From Massilia frigida (GTDB taxonomy: Bacteria > Pseudomonadota > Gammaproteobacteria > Burkholderiales > Burkholderiaceae_D), in assembly GCF_011682175.1 (NCBI RefSeq), contig NZ_WHJG01000025.1, positions 49,332 through 113,331 on the forward strand: a stretch of DNA of 64,000 bases. Direction: 5' to 3'. Shown one piece after another: positions 18,941 to 26,996 of the stretch. Numbering within the stretch: the stretch's first letter is position 1; each line of letters opens with the position of its first letter. The notes beneath the pieces were generated by a model. That model had not been told where the DNA came from. It was given only the letters and a program-made list of their open reading frames with translations, and did no database searches. Made by a program: the position numbers and the translations under genes.

Positions 18941-19648
18941 TTATTTTTTGGTGAACACCAGGTCCCAGACGCCGTGACCGAGCTTGATGCCGCGGTTTTC
19001 AAACTTGGTCAGGGGACGGTAGGCCGGCTGCGGCGCATAGCCCTCGGCCGTGTTTTGCAGCAGCGGCTCGGCGCCCAGCACGTCGAGCATCTGGACCGCG
19101 TAGTCTTCCCAGTCGGTGGCGCAGTGCAGGTAGCCGCCCGGCGCGAGGCGCTCGGCCAGCAGCTTGACGAACGGCGGCTGCAGCAAGCGGCGCTTGTTGT
19201 GGCGCGCCTTGTGCCACGGGTCCGGAAAGAACACGTGCACGCCGGCCAGCGATCCGGCCGGGATCATCTGGTTGAGCACTTCGACGGCATCGTGCTGGAT
19301 CAGGCGCAGGTTGGTCAGGTCCTGTTCGCCGATCTGCTTGAGCAGGCTGCCCACGCCGGGCGTGTGCACTTCGACGCCGATGAAGTCCTTCTCCGGCATG
19401 CCCTTGGCGATGTGCGAGGTGGTGTCGCCCATGCCGAAGCCGATTTCGAGGATCACCGGCGCGCGGCGGCCGAAGGCTTGTTCAAAGTCGAGCGGCGCCT
19501 TGGCGTAGTCGACCAGGAACTTCGGTCCCAGCTCTTCCAGCGCGCGCGCCTGCGCGATCGACAGGCGGCCGGCGCGCGTGACAAAACTGCGAATCCGGTG
19601 TTCGGTCGGGTCGTACAACATCGGGCGGTTCGGGGTATCTGCGGACAT
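18941..19648 (-). CDS. trmB: tRNA (guanine-N7-)-methyltransferase TrmB
   Basis: A 235-residue class I SAM methyltransferase that makes m7G46 in tRNA. The SAM-binding loop is [12 protein letters not shown] near residue 66. The TrmB signature [16 protein letters not shown] near 140 and the C-terminal [12 protein letters not shown] are both present. The length is usual. It ends at its own strong terminator. Confidence 0.96.
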   Translation of the reverse strand: MSADTPNRPMLYDPTEHRIRSFVTRAGRLSIAQARALEELGPKFLVDYAKAPLDFEQAFGRRAPVILEIGFGMGDTTSHIAKGMPEKDFIGVEVHTPGVGSLLKQIGEQDLTNLRLIQHDAVEVLNQMIPAGSLAGVHVFFPDPWHKARHNKRRLLQPPFVKLLAERLAPGGYLHCATDWEDYAVQMLDVLGAEPLLQNTAEGYAPQPAYRPLTKFENRGIKLGHGVWDLVFTKK

Positions 19649-19751
19649 GGGGATGGATGAGGAAAAAAAGCCGGGACGGCATTATATCGTACCTGCTCCC
19701 CCGTGCCGGCGGCAGGCGCCGCCACGGGGGAAACGGGAGGCGCCGGGGCGG

Positions 19752-20165
19752 CTAGTCCCGTTTGCCGTCGAGGCGTTCCATGCGCGAGATGCCGGCCGAC
19801 AGGTAGCGCTCCAGCACGCGCGAGCCGCCGTAGGCCGCAATGGTGATGCAGCCCGGCTGCAGCAGGAGCGGAATCTCCTGCCACGCGCACAGCGAGTACG
19901 TTACCAGGCCGGCCACCAGGGAGATCAGGATATCCTTGGCGATTTCCAGCGGCAGCGACTTGATCACCACCTCGGGACTGGCGATCTTTTGCAGGGTGCC
20001 GGCGGCGCCGCCGACCAGGGACAGCGTGATGGCGACGACGACGCCATCGAGCGGGATGCTCGACAGGTCGCTGGCAAAGCTGGTGGCGGCAGCCGCACTG
20101 GTATCCCACGAGGCGAGCAGCCAGGTCCAGCAAAGCCGGGGTTTCAAGTGTAGAAAGGTGCGCAT
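19752..20165 (-). CDS. holin-like small membrane protein (LydA/holin-III type)
   Basis: A 137-residue protein. The start at 20165 has a near-perfect AAGGAGG four bases upstream. An in-frame ATG at 20330 with GAGG before it would add 55 residues, so a dual start is possible. Two hydrophobic segments (about residues 38-56 and 74-92) and a third amphipathic stretch precede a charged tail ending DGKRD. This resembles phage holin families of the LydA type, which form lysis pores. It stands alone without an endolysin. Confidence 0.55.
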   Translation of the reverse strand: MRTFLHLKPRLCWTWLLASWDTSAAAATSFASDLSSIPLDGVVVAITLSLVGGAAGTLQKIASPEVVIKSLPLEIAKDILISLVAGLVTYSLCAWQEIPLLLQPGCITIAAYGGSRVLERYLSAGISRMERLDGKRD

Positions 20166-20342
20166 AGTACCTCCTTCAAGCGCTGGTGGGCATCGGAGAG
20201 CGTCAGCGCCAACAGGGCTCCGGCGTTCCAGAAAAACCTTGATCAGGCGGCGCGCGGCGCGCCGGACAGGGTGCGGACGTGACTGTCCCGGTGCGGCGGA
20301 CAGGCCGCCGGCAATCGTGGTCTTGCTCATAGGTGCCTCAGG

Positions 20343-20555
20343 TCAGGTCAACGGTCCGCTTGCGCGGGCGAGAGGGCATTTCAGCGCGTGCAGGGCGCAG
20401 ATGGCGTGAAAGGTGGCGATTTTGCAGTCCGCCTGGCCATTCAGGATGCGGCTGACGGTCGGCTGTGTGGTGCCCAGCGCCGTCGCCATGCGCATCTCCG
20501 TCCACCCGGTTGCGTCCTTGATTTCCCGTAACAGGGTGGAGATGTCTTTTTCCAT
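20343..20555 (-). CDS. Cro-like helix-turn-helix protein
   Basis: A 70-residue protein that is almost entirely an XRE-type helix-turn-helix (MRMATALGTTQPTVSRILNG). A GTG at 20561 is an alternative start. It is divergent from the S24 repressor at 20644, and their promoters lie in the 88 bases between, as in a cI/cro switch. The predicted -10 (TATAGA, 20569-20564) is so close that the mRNA would have almost no leader. Confidence 0.75.
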   Translation of the reverse strand: MEKDISTLLREIKDATGWTEMRMATALGTTQPTVSRILNGQADCKIATFHAICALHALKCPLARASGPLT

Positions 20556-20643
20556 GTACACAGTCTATACGTGCTCGGATAGATTTTCAACAAGAGCACG
20601 CTACAGTTTTGAAAAAATCTATTCATCCATGTATAATTGGTTC
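20556..20643. promoter_or_regulatory. divergent promoter/operator region with leaderless repressor promoter
   Basis: On the plus strand TTGAAA (20609-20614), a 17-base spacer and TATAAT (20632-20637) form a near-consensus sigma-70 promoter; its start point falls on ATG 20644. Two nested inverted repeats are present: CGTGCTC (20570-20576) with GAGCACG (20594-20600), and ATAGATTTT (20579-20587) with AAAATCTAT (20614-20622). The second overlaps the -35 region. They are candidate operators. Confidence 0.75.
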
Positions 20644-21351
20644 ATGACTATTTCAGACCGCCTGACACAAGCGATGGAAGAAGCCGGTTTCCAGTCGCAG
20701 AGCGCCTTGTCGCGCGCCTCCGGCGTGCCGCAGCCGACCATCAACCGCATCCTCAACCGCAGCGGCACGCGCGGTCCGGAAGCGGCTACCCTGGCGGCAC
20801 TGGCGGCGGCCTGCAAGGTGGCGTTCGAGTGGCTGCACGAAGGCACGGGGCCGATGGCGCGCCGCGCCGCCGGGGCCGATGGCCTGGCCCGGGAAATGCA
20901 GCCGGTGATCGTGGCGGAAGACGGCGATCCGCGCTTCGTGCAGATCAAGATGGTGACCTTGCGCCTGTCGGCCGGCATCAGCGGGTTTCAGTCAGATCCC
21001 GGGCACGATAGCGGCGCCACCCTGCCGCTCGACGCCGGCTGGGTGGGGCGCAACAACTATATTGCGGAACGCCTGGTGGCCACCCGTGTCAAAGGACAGA
21101 GCATGGAGCCGACCTTGTACGAGGGCGACATCATCGTGATCAACACGGCCGACAACCGGCCGGTCGATGGCGTGGTGTTCGCCGTCAATTACGAGGGCGA
21201 GGCAGTGGTGAAGCGGCTCTCGCGCGATGCGGGGGAATGGTGGCTGGAATCCGATAATTCCGACAAGCGCAAGTATCATCGCAAGGTGTGCCGGGGCAGC
21301 GACTGCATTATCGTGGGGCGCGTGGTGCGCAAGGAGAGTGACCGGATCTGA
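20644..21351 (+). CDS. phage-type CI repressor with S24 (LexA-like) peptidase domain
   Basis: A 235-residue protein. The N-terminal XRE helix-turn-helix (SALSRASGVPQPTINRILNR) is followed by an S24 peptidase domain with VKGQSMEPTL (catalytic Ser), GDIIVINTAD and VVFAVNYEGEAVVKRL (catalytic Lys). Such repressors self-cleave on RecA filaments after DNA damage. ATG 20644 coincides with the predicted transcription start, so the message would be leaderless; an upstream in-frame ATG (20629) overlaps the -10 box and cannot be in that transcript. It is divergent from a cro-like gene. Confidence 0.88.
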   Translation: MTISDRLTQAMEEAGFQSQSALSRASGVPQPTINRILNRSGTRGPEAATLAALAAACKVAFEWLHEGTGPMARRAAGADGLAREMQPVIVAEDGDPRFVQIKMVTLRLSAGISGFQSDPGHDSGATLPLDAGWVGRNNYIAERLVATRVKGQSMEPTLYEGDIIVINTADNRPVDGVVFAVNYEGEAVVKRLSRDAGEWWLESDNSDKRKYHRKVCRGSDCIIVGRVVRKESDRI

Positions 21352-21389
21352 TGCACGGGCCGAACCGGCTTGGGCGCGAGGAGATACAC

Positions 21390-21770
21390 ATGAATCTGCC
21401 AGTGATCATCGACACGGCGGCGCGTGTCGATGGATTCATCGTCAGCATGACTTCATGCGATGGCATGACGGAGGCAACACTTGAGGATGTGGAAGGCCAG
21501 CCGGTGCGATGCCAGTTACGCGATGGCGTGCAGGCGGCGGCAATCGCACTGCTTGATTGGTCGATGCCGGTGCGCGTTCATGGCCTTGGACGATGGCGAC
21601 GTGAACACGATGGCAGGTGGCAGCTGGAACTTGTCCGTGTCGCCGGCTGGGCAGCGCTGGATGAAGCAGCACCTGATGAAGTGCTCGCCATATTGATGTC
21701 GCCAGAGAATGGTTGGGCTAAGTTGCCGAACCCACAGGAAACGTGGCGCGAGTTAAGAGGCCCGGATTGA
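21390..21770 (+). CDS. hypothetical protein
   Basis: A 126-residue acidic protein with no domain I recognise. ATG 21390 is preceded by GAGGAGA at 21378-21384, a good Shine-Dalgarno. The middle has a beta-rich pattern (VRVHGLGRWRREHDGRWQLE) and the end an acidic, Leu-rich stretch. It follows the S24 repressor by 38 bases on the same strand and is probably co-transcribed with it. Genes in this position often modulate the repressor or act as antitoxins, but nothing specific is visible here. Confidence 0.6.
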   Translation: MNLPVIIDTAARVDGFIVSMTSCDGMTEATLEDVEGQPVRCQLRDGVQAAAIALLDWSMPVRVHGLGRWRREHDGRWQLELVRVAGWAALDEAAPDEVLAILMSPENGWAKLPNPQETWRELRGPD

Positions 21771-21864
21771 AACTATTTCACGGAAATCCACCTGATGGCA
21801 CCTTGCCGCAGATGCCAGGCGAATCACGGCGCCCCGCCGCTGACACAGACCGGTCGGGCATCCA

Positions 21865-22146
21865 ATGAAGTCGGCCTGCATCTCCGTAGGCGGCTCCCTG
21901 CTGGCGATCGTGCTGGTCGATTCAGCCGACACGCTGCCCGAGCGCGGGCCGGCGCTGCTGGTGCGCTTGCAGCCGTATTTCCCGGCCTTGCCGATCATGC
22001 TGGTGTCGATCGAGGACAACGGCTTTCGCGCCTTTGCCACGTTCCAGACGAGCGAGCTGCTTGCCCTCGTGCAGCTCGAAAACGTCAATTTTGTCGAGGT
22101 CGATTTCAATGCCGGGCCTACGGATACGGGAACGCTTCCTTTCTGA
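21865..22146 (+). CDS. hypothetical protein
   Basis: A 93-residue protein with no recognised domain and a weak ribosome-binding site. It is rich in Leu, Val and Phe and looks globular (ALPIMLVSIEDNGFRAFATF). It is the last gene before the prophage att repeat. The next 284 bases (22147-22430) show no convincing gene. Confidence 0.5.
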   Translation: MKSACISVGGSLLAIVLVDSADTLPERGPALLVRLQPYFPALPIMLVSIEDNGFRAFATFQTSELLALVQLENVNFVEVDFNAGPTDTGTLPF

Positions 22147-22430
22147 TCCGCCATGGCGCACGCCCGTATCAAAGTCGACCGTCGATCCATCAACACGTTG
22201 CAAAGTCTATGCGGAGATGGATAGTCGTCAACCGGCCTCAATATGGCGTGGCTTAACGAAGTACTTGAGATAATGCTGGAATTGCCGCTGTCGAATCCGT
22301 GGACGCGCAAGCCGGTTCGGTCAACCGCAATCCGGGCCGCCGTTCCTTATTGCGCTGTGGATGGCGTGTTGTCGGCAGCGAATTTGTTCTTTGATGCGGC
22401 GTACGCCACGTAGCTTGCCCCGGAGGTCAC

Positions 22431-22477
22431 TGGAGCGGGTGAAGGGAATCGAACCCTCGTCGTAAGCTTGGGAAGCT
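22431..22477. repeat. attL: 47-bp copy of tRNA-Gly 3' part
   Basis: This stretch matches 60334-60380 base for base and diverges on both sides. It covers the anticodon-to-CCA half of tRNA-Gly and is the displaced copy left by integration. Confidence 0.93.
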
Positions 22478-22519
22478 ACCAAAGAAACGTGACAACCATG
22501 CGGGTTTGAGCCTGTTTTC

Positions 22520-22592
22520 CGCTCCACAAAATAAGGATTGTAGGATGCCGAAAAGCCCCTATCCATGCGGGCTCAATCTATTTTGTGGAGCG
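22520..22592. repeat. candidate integrase arm-type sites, left arm
   Basis: A 14-base motif TATTTTGTGGAGCG appears as an exact inverted pair: 22520-22533 (minus) and 22579-22592 (plus), 43-115 bases inside attL. Two further copies of its last 12 bases flank attR. They are probably arm-type binding sites of the integrase. Confidence 0.65.
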
Positions 22593-22669
22593 GGTTTTAA
22601 GGATAAAATGGGCCTGCGAAGCTCAGCTTGAGCCGGTCCAGCCTGGCAGCAAAATGGGTCGGCGGGGCC

Positions 22670-23068
22670 CTATTTGGGCAGCTGCCGGACTGCAAATATG
22701 GCATCTAATGCAGCGCGAATGACCTTACGTTCGCTCTCAGTTAGCAAGCGAAGATCGTATTCAATTCGGTCGGAATTTTTTTGCAAAGGTAACGATTGTG
22801 AAGAGCCCGAGAAGTCGCCAAAACGCAGCCACGTAGGGTCAACGTCCAGCCAATGGGCGAGTGCGACTAGCCTTTCCTGCGTAGGGATGGCTTCGCCTAG
22901 GAGCCATTTGCGAGCTGCATGCGAAGTGATTGCCATTTGCGGAAAGCGAACATTAAACGCACTTGAGAGCGCAGTAGGACTGCGGCGGTAGGGCGCAAAC
23001 GCTGCCGTGTTGTGCAATCGGTCGGCGAAATTTGATCGGGAAATTTCGCCGCATGTCGTCTTTTTCAT
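22670..23068 (-). CDS. phage-type helix-turn-helix regulator
   Basis: A 132-residue protein. The start at 23068 is chosen because the HTH-type region follows directly (TSHAARKWLLGEAIPTQERL near residues 55-75); the frame is open further upstream but without sequence of that kind. The motif LAHWLDVDPTWLRFGD is typical of short prophage regulators. It is the innermost gene at the attL end, transcribed in the late direction. Its target is unknown. Confidence 0.7.
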   Translation of the reverse strand: MKKTTCGEISRSNFADRLHNTAAFAPYRRSPTALSSAFNVRFPQMAITSHAARKWLLGEAIPTQERLVALAHWLDVDPTWLRFGDFSGSSQSLPLQKNSDRIEYDLRLLTESERKVIRAALDAIFAVRQLPK

Positions 23069-23177
23069 CGCTACTCGCTGAAATTTTTCCGAAATGATAC
23101 AGCTGAAAACGCCGGTGCTACGCACAAAGTAACGAAATGTCACCAGCTCAGCCTCGCAGCCTTGGCTGTGCGCCAGA

Positions 23178-23588
23178 TTAGAAAAGCCCGACAGGATCAA
23201 GTTGCCGATCCCAGCTGTAAATAACGACTTCGTTGCGGTCGACCGCCTTGCCGCCGCCACCGACGTTGTACGTGATCGGCACCGTATCCATCTCGAAGGC
23301 TGCGAAGATGCGCCGGATATCGGGATGGTCGTTTAAGCTCAAAATAGCCTTCCCCTTCAGGCGGCTCATGATGTCCGCCATTTTTTCATACTCGGGCAAT
23401 CCGAACTCAACTCCGTAGCCGGCCGTCTGCCAATATGGCGGGTCGAGGTAAAACAACGTGTGCGGGCGATCGTACCGCTCCATGAGCTTGTACCGTTCGG
23501 CGGCGCTGCACAGTACCAGAGCGTCGTCAGCATCACGGGGATGTAAGCCGGAACCGCCGAAAATTCCGGGATAGCCCGTAGATCATTT
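23178..23588 (-). pseudogene. DNA adenine methylase (Dam-type), 5' end missing
   Basis: The remaining 136 codons carry the DPPYW catalytic motif (TLFYLDPPYWQTAGYG) and the C-terminal half of a phage-type D12-class Dam methylase. The N-terminal SAM-binding FxGxG region is absent: upstream the frame meets a stop next to the 3' end of the LysR gene (23589). The 5' half has been replaced by the LysR/NmrA segment. The remaining part is unlikely to methylate DNA. Confidence 0.85.
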
Positions 23589-24500
23589 CTACGGTTTGAA
23601 CGACACGACGTCGACAAGCTGTTGCCTGACCCAAACATGGGCGGGGTCGCGGTGGAAGCGCTCGTGCCAGATCATGGCTGGCGACAAGGGCGCAACCTGT
23701 AGCGGTAGATCCAGGAGCGCGAGCGGGAGCCTTTTCGCAAGTAGGCGCGCCAAACGGCTTGGCAACGTCAGAATCATGTCACTGTCTGCTACCAACATCG
23801 CACCAGCAAGAAAGTGGGGAACTCGCAGCGCGATGTGGCGAGTGAGCCCCAGTGCCGAGAGAGCAACGTCGACCGCACTCTCCCCCACTCCAGAGATGGT
23901 CACGGCAATGTGACGCAAGGTCACATAACGCTCCAGACTGAGTCCGTCTGTCACATCGGGGTGATCGGACCTCGCCACGCACACCAAGCTGTCGGCGTAA
24001 AGGCCGCGTCGATGGAAACTACCGGGCAGTGCCTCAAAAATGCCCAATGCTAGATCTGCGGCGCCCTGCTCGATAAGGCGCACGTTGTCCCCGGCCGGTT
24101 GCGCGATATGGAGACTTAGCGCAGGCGCATGGCGCTCGAAGCGGGCGATCAAACCAGCAAGGACCACCAGGCTCAGGTGGTCGTGCGCGGCGATCGTGAT
24201 CCGACCCGTTGCAGAGCCGGGATCGAAGACGGCGGGCGAGACGATGCCTCGGGCATCGTCCAGCAGTCTGGTCACTGGACCTGCCAGCGTTTCGCCGCGT
24301 GGAGTCAGCTCCAGCCCAAGCTTGCCGCGGACCACGAGGCGATCACCCAGCATCATGCGCAGTCGGCCCAGTGCGCGGCTGGCGGCCGGTTGGCTCAAGC
24401 CCAAGCGGAGGCCCGCTAGGGTGACGCTTCGCTCCCGAACAAGTGCTTCGAACAGCTTTAACAGATTGAGGTCGACTGTAGATAAATCCACTTGGCGCAT
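23589..24500 (-). CDS. LysR-family transcriptional regulator
   Basis: A 303-residue protein counting from ATG 24500; in-frame ATGs at 24518 and 24551 are alternatives. The winged HTH is typical (LAGLRLGLSQPAASRALGRL), followed by the LysR substrate-binding domain. It is divergent from the NmrA-like gene, the usual layout for a LysR regulator and its target. It sits inside the prophage between a truncated dam gene and late phage genes and has no phage role that I know of. It looks like cargo. Confidence 0.88.
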   Translation of the reverse strand: MRQVDLSTVDLNLLKLFEALVRERSVTLAGLRLGLSQPAASRALGRLRMMLGDRLVVRGKLGLELTPRGETLAGPVTRLLDDARGIVSPAVFDPGSATGRITIAAHDHLSLVVLAGLIARFERHAPALSLHIAQPAGDNVRLIEQGAADLALGIFEALPGSFHRRGLYADSLVCVARSDHPDVTDGLSLERYVTLRHIAVTISGVGESAVDVALSALGLTRHIALRVPHFLAGAMLVADSDMILTLPSRLARLLAKRLPLALLDLPLQVAPLSPAMIWHERFHRDPAHVWVRQQLVDVVSFKP

Positions 24501-24580
24501 GTTGGCTATGACTTTCATGCCATTTATGTATGTCGAGTAATCATGCACCATTCTGGTTCATTTTAATAGGAGATTCATGT

Positions 24581-25480
24581 ATGACTGCTTCCTCCCTTTT
24601 TCCTTACGTTATATTCGGCGTGACCGGCCGTACCGGCGCCGCTGCCGCCGATGCGCTTTTGCGCTCCGGCCATCCTGTGCGCGTCGTGGTGCGCGCCCCA
24701 GTCAAGGGCCGGCCGTGGGCCGAACGCGGCGCAGAGGTTGCCGTGGCCGACCTGACAGATCTGGCCTCGATGACCAAGGCGCTCAGTCAGGTCCAGGGCG
24801 CCTATGTCGTCAGTCCGCAGCAATACAACCGTGATGACTTGTTCGAGAGGGCAGACTTGATTGCCGATACCACGGCGCGCGCTGCGGTTGCGGCGGATGT
24901 ACCCAGGCTTGTGGCTCTTTCCTCGGTGGGCGCCGACCGTGAAAGCGGAACGGGGTGGATTAGGATGAACCGCATGTTCGAACAGCGTTTGGGCGAAACC
25001 GGTGTTTCCACCATCTTCCTGCGCGCGGCCTATTTCATGGAGAACTGGATGCCGATGATTGGACAGGCCATGCGCAGCGGCACTCTGCCGACGTTTCTGG
25101 CACCACCACAGCGTCCTCTCCCGATGGTGGCGACTGTCGATGTCGGCAGCTCCGCCGCTGCTTTGCTGCAAGAAAAAAGAACGGGGACCTGCATCGTCAC
25201 TCTCTCGGGGCCCAAAGACTACGCCCCGAATGATGTCGCCGCCATTCTTTCAACCACGCTCCAGAAGCCCGTCGACGTGGCAGTCCTGCCGGAAACAAAG
25301 TGGCCAGAAGCGCTGGCCGATGCCCATTTCTCAAGGACCGCCCTGGCTGGTTTCGCCGAGATGACCCGTGGCCTCAATTGCTCGCATATCGACATCAAGA
25401 GCGATCCCAGCGCAGTCGAATGGGCAGGAACGACTACGCTCGAACGAGTCATCGTCGAACTGGCACAGCGTCAGCGATAA
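24581..25480 (+). CDS. NmrA-like NAD(P)-binding oxidoreductase
   Basis: A 299-residue atypical SDR/NmrA protein. TAGGAGA lies seven bases before ATG 24581. The N-terminal dinucleotide-binding motif is VIFGVTGRTGAAAADALL; LVALSSVGAD and LRAAYFMENWMPMIG follow in the family order. Members act as NAD(P)H-dependent quinone reductases or redox sensors. It is transcribed against the phage late operon, divergently from the LysR gene that probably controls it. Confidence 0.88.
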   Translation: MTASSLFPYVIFGVTGRTGAAAADALLRSGHPVRVVVRAPVKGRPWAERGAEVAVADLTDLASMTKALSQVQGAYVVSPQQYNRDDLFERADLIADTTARAAVAADVPRLVALSSVGADRESGTGWIRMNRMFEQRLGETGVSTIFLRAAYFMENWMPMIGQAMRSGTLPTFLAPPQRPLPMVATVDVGSSAAALLQEKRTGTCIVTLSGPKDYAPNDVAAILSTTLQKPVDVAVLPETKWPEALADAHFSRTALAGFAEMTRGLNCSHIDIKSDPSAVEWAGTTTLERVIVELAQRQR

Positions 25481-25497
25481 AGGCCAGCAGGAGTTAT

Positions 25498-25632
25498 ATG
25501 CGTGAACTTCGCTACCTTCGCTGTTTCTAGCAGTAGCCGAAGAAGTTTACTTCGCCCGCGGCCGAGCGGCTGCACCTCGAACAGTCGTCACTGTCGCGAT
25601 CTGCACTCCTGGATGGGCTGGAGTTGGAGTGA
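25498..25632 (+). pseudogene. LysR-family N-terminus, degenerate
   Basis: An ATG with AGGAG upstream begins MRELRYLRCF and then a stop. Moving frame twice recovers LAVAEEVYFAR and then AAERLHLEQSSLSR, together the classic LysR N-terminal HTH. Two frameshifts and loss of the remainder make it a gene fossil. It follows the NmrA-like gene by 17 bases, so the cargo once included more than one regulator. Confidence 0.75.
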
Positions 25633-25665
25633 CGGAAATTTCGGCGGTTCCGGCTTAGAACCCCA

Positions 25666-26016
25666 TCACGACGATGTTCGATGGGGCTGATGCCTGATAT
25701 CGGCCGGCTGCTCGACCATGACCTGAACAGACCATTCCTGCATCACGGTTGCCGAGTTCGCATCGCGCTGGTCGCCTTGCCGCTCCAAGCCCCTGAACAG
25801 CATTTTATTGCCGTGCATGGCAACAAGCACAGGGTCGAACAGCACGGGGATGATCGGTTCGGGGCGCGCGTCGGTGCCTGGCGCGAAGAGCTTGATCTCC
25901 AGCCAGCTTGCCACTTGACACATGGCGAGGTGGCCGACGGCGCCCGGATCTGCGTAGATTTCCCGATCCGAACGGCGCGTGCCGCGCACCCTGAGCATTT
26001 TTACTTTACTGTACAT
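25666..26016 (-). CDS. hypothetical phage protein
   Basis: A 116-residue protein without a recognised domain, probably the last gene of the late transcript. It overlaps the preceding small gene by 16 bases, which supports translation in one message. The frame is intact and its composition resembles the phage genes next to it more than the LysR/NmrA cargo. Confidence 0.55.
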   Translation of the reverse strand: MYSKVKMLRVRGTRRSDREIYADPGAVGHLAMCQVASWLEIKLFAPGTDARPEPIIPVLFDPVLVAMHGNKMLFRGLERQGDQRDANSATVMQEWSVQVMVEQPADIRHQPHRTSS

Positions 26017-26306
26017 GCATCCAGTATATCAGGCTCGCCAGCGCCCCCTTGGCTGGCCGCCTTGATCGTCACCAGCTCGACCTCGCAGCGCCGGTAGTAC
26101 GCCAGCAGGTCGCCGCTGACCATCTGCATGGGCGACTTGTCCGGGCCGTCGATCCGGTGCATTTCCAAGATCAGCGGCCCGGCATCGATATCGTCATCAC
26201 GATATCGAGCAGGCGATGCCGGAATTCCGGTATCGGTCACACGCGCCGCCAACTGGTTGACAAATACTCGGATTTTGACAGCAAGGTTGTCACGGCCCTT
26301 TGACAA
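26001..26306 (-). CDS. hypothetical phage protein
   Basis: A 101-residue protein with no recognised domain. It lies after the spanin pair and overlaps the next gene. It contains the Tyr/Arg-rich stretch DLLAYYRRCEVELV. Its position past the lysis genes is typical for accessory phage genes, but no function can be given. Confidence 0.55.
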   Translation of the reverse strand: MSKGRDNLAVKIRVFVNQLAARVTDTGIPASPARYRDDDIDAGPLILEMHRIDGPDKSPMQMVSGDLLAYYRRCEVELVTIKAASQGGAGEPDILDACTVK

Positions 26307-26334
26307 CCTGAGGCGGCCGTAACCCCTGCATCGC

Positions 26335-26604
26335 TCACAAGCACCCCGCGATCACGGCTTCCAGCTGGGCCTCGTACTTGAGATGCACCGGCAGGTCGCG
26401 CGCCAGGGCCAGGATCTTCTCGCCGTCGCTGGCATCCGGCGCCAGGCCGCGCACGGCGAACGGCGGCCGCTCGAGCGCGCCAGTGACGCACGGCCGGTAG
26501 ACTGGCACCTTGATGACCGGGATGGCCGGCGCCGGGCCCGCGCAGGCGGCGAGCATCAGGATCACCAGCAGCGCACACGCCCACAGTATGCGGCGGGCGC
26601 TCAT
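26335..26604 (-). CDS. Rz1-like outer-membrane spanin lipoprotein
   Basis: An 89-residue protein. It begins with a lipoprotein signal (WACALLVILMLAAC, lipobox LAAC) followed by a Pro-rich stretch (GPAPAIPVIKVPVYRP), the usual Rz1 layout. Spanins join inner and outer membranes at the end of lysis. Its ATG overlaps the stop of the i-spanin gene (ATGA), so it is placed after Rz rather than nested inside it. Confidence 0.75.
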   Translation of the reverse strand: MSARRILWACALLVILMLAACAGPAPAIPVIKVPVYRPCVTGALERPPFAVRGLAPDASDGEKILALARDLPVHLKYEAQLEAVIAGCL

Positions 26605-26996
26605 CGCACGGACTCCAGGATGACGTTCACAGCTGGCATGGCCTCGTCGCAGGTGGTGGCGCGTGCGCCGGCGACCTTGGCCAACGCGGCATCGAAGCGC
26701 CGACCGGCTGCGGCGGCCTGCTGCTGGGCGGCCTGCCCGCGAGCGTCAGCCTCCAGCTTGGCATTCCCAGCGGCCTCGATTGCGCCGTTCTGTACCGTGA
26801 TGCCGGCGCGCAGTTCCGCGTTCGCGCTGCGCTCGGCGGCCATGGCAGTCACGGCTTCATCGCGCGCGCTGGCGATCATCCACCAGCCGGTGGCGCCGGC
26901 CGACAGCACGACCAGCAGGACGGCCGCCAGCACGATGGCCGCGATCTTCCAGATGCCGCCCGTGACGCCGGCGGCCAGCGTGCCCAGGGCGCTCAT
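26601..26996 (-). CDS. Rz-like inner-membrane spanin
   Basis: A 131-residue protein starting at ATG 26996, which overlaps the endolysin stop by four bases. One membrane segment (about residues 11-33) is followed by an Ala/Glu/Gln-rich coiled coil (ARDEAVTAMAAERSANAELR and on). Topology and place, between endolysin and Rz1-like lipoprotein, identify the i-spanin. Confidence 0.78.
   Translation of the reverse strand: MSALGTLAAGVTGGIWKIAAIVLAAVLLVVLSAGATGWWMIASARDEAVTAMAAERSANAELRAGITVQNGAIEAAGNAKLEADARGQAAQQQAAAAGRRFDAALAKVAGARATTCDEAMPAVNVILESVR

Larger units (their letters stand above)
19752..22146. mobile_element. phage-like remnant with holin-like gene and repressor switch
   Basis: This stretch holds a holin-like gene, a cro-like HTH gene, a divergent S24-peptidase repressor and two small orphan genes. 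No integrase, capsid or att repeat of its own is visible. It abuts, but is outside, the 47-bp repeat that bounds the large prophage. The grouping as a remnant is inference from gene types. Confidence 0.5.
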
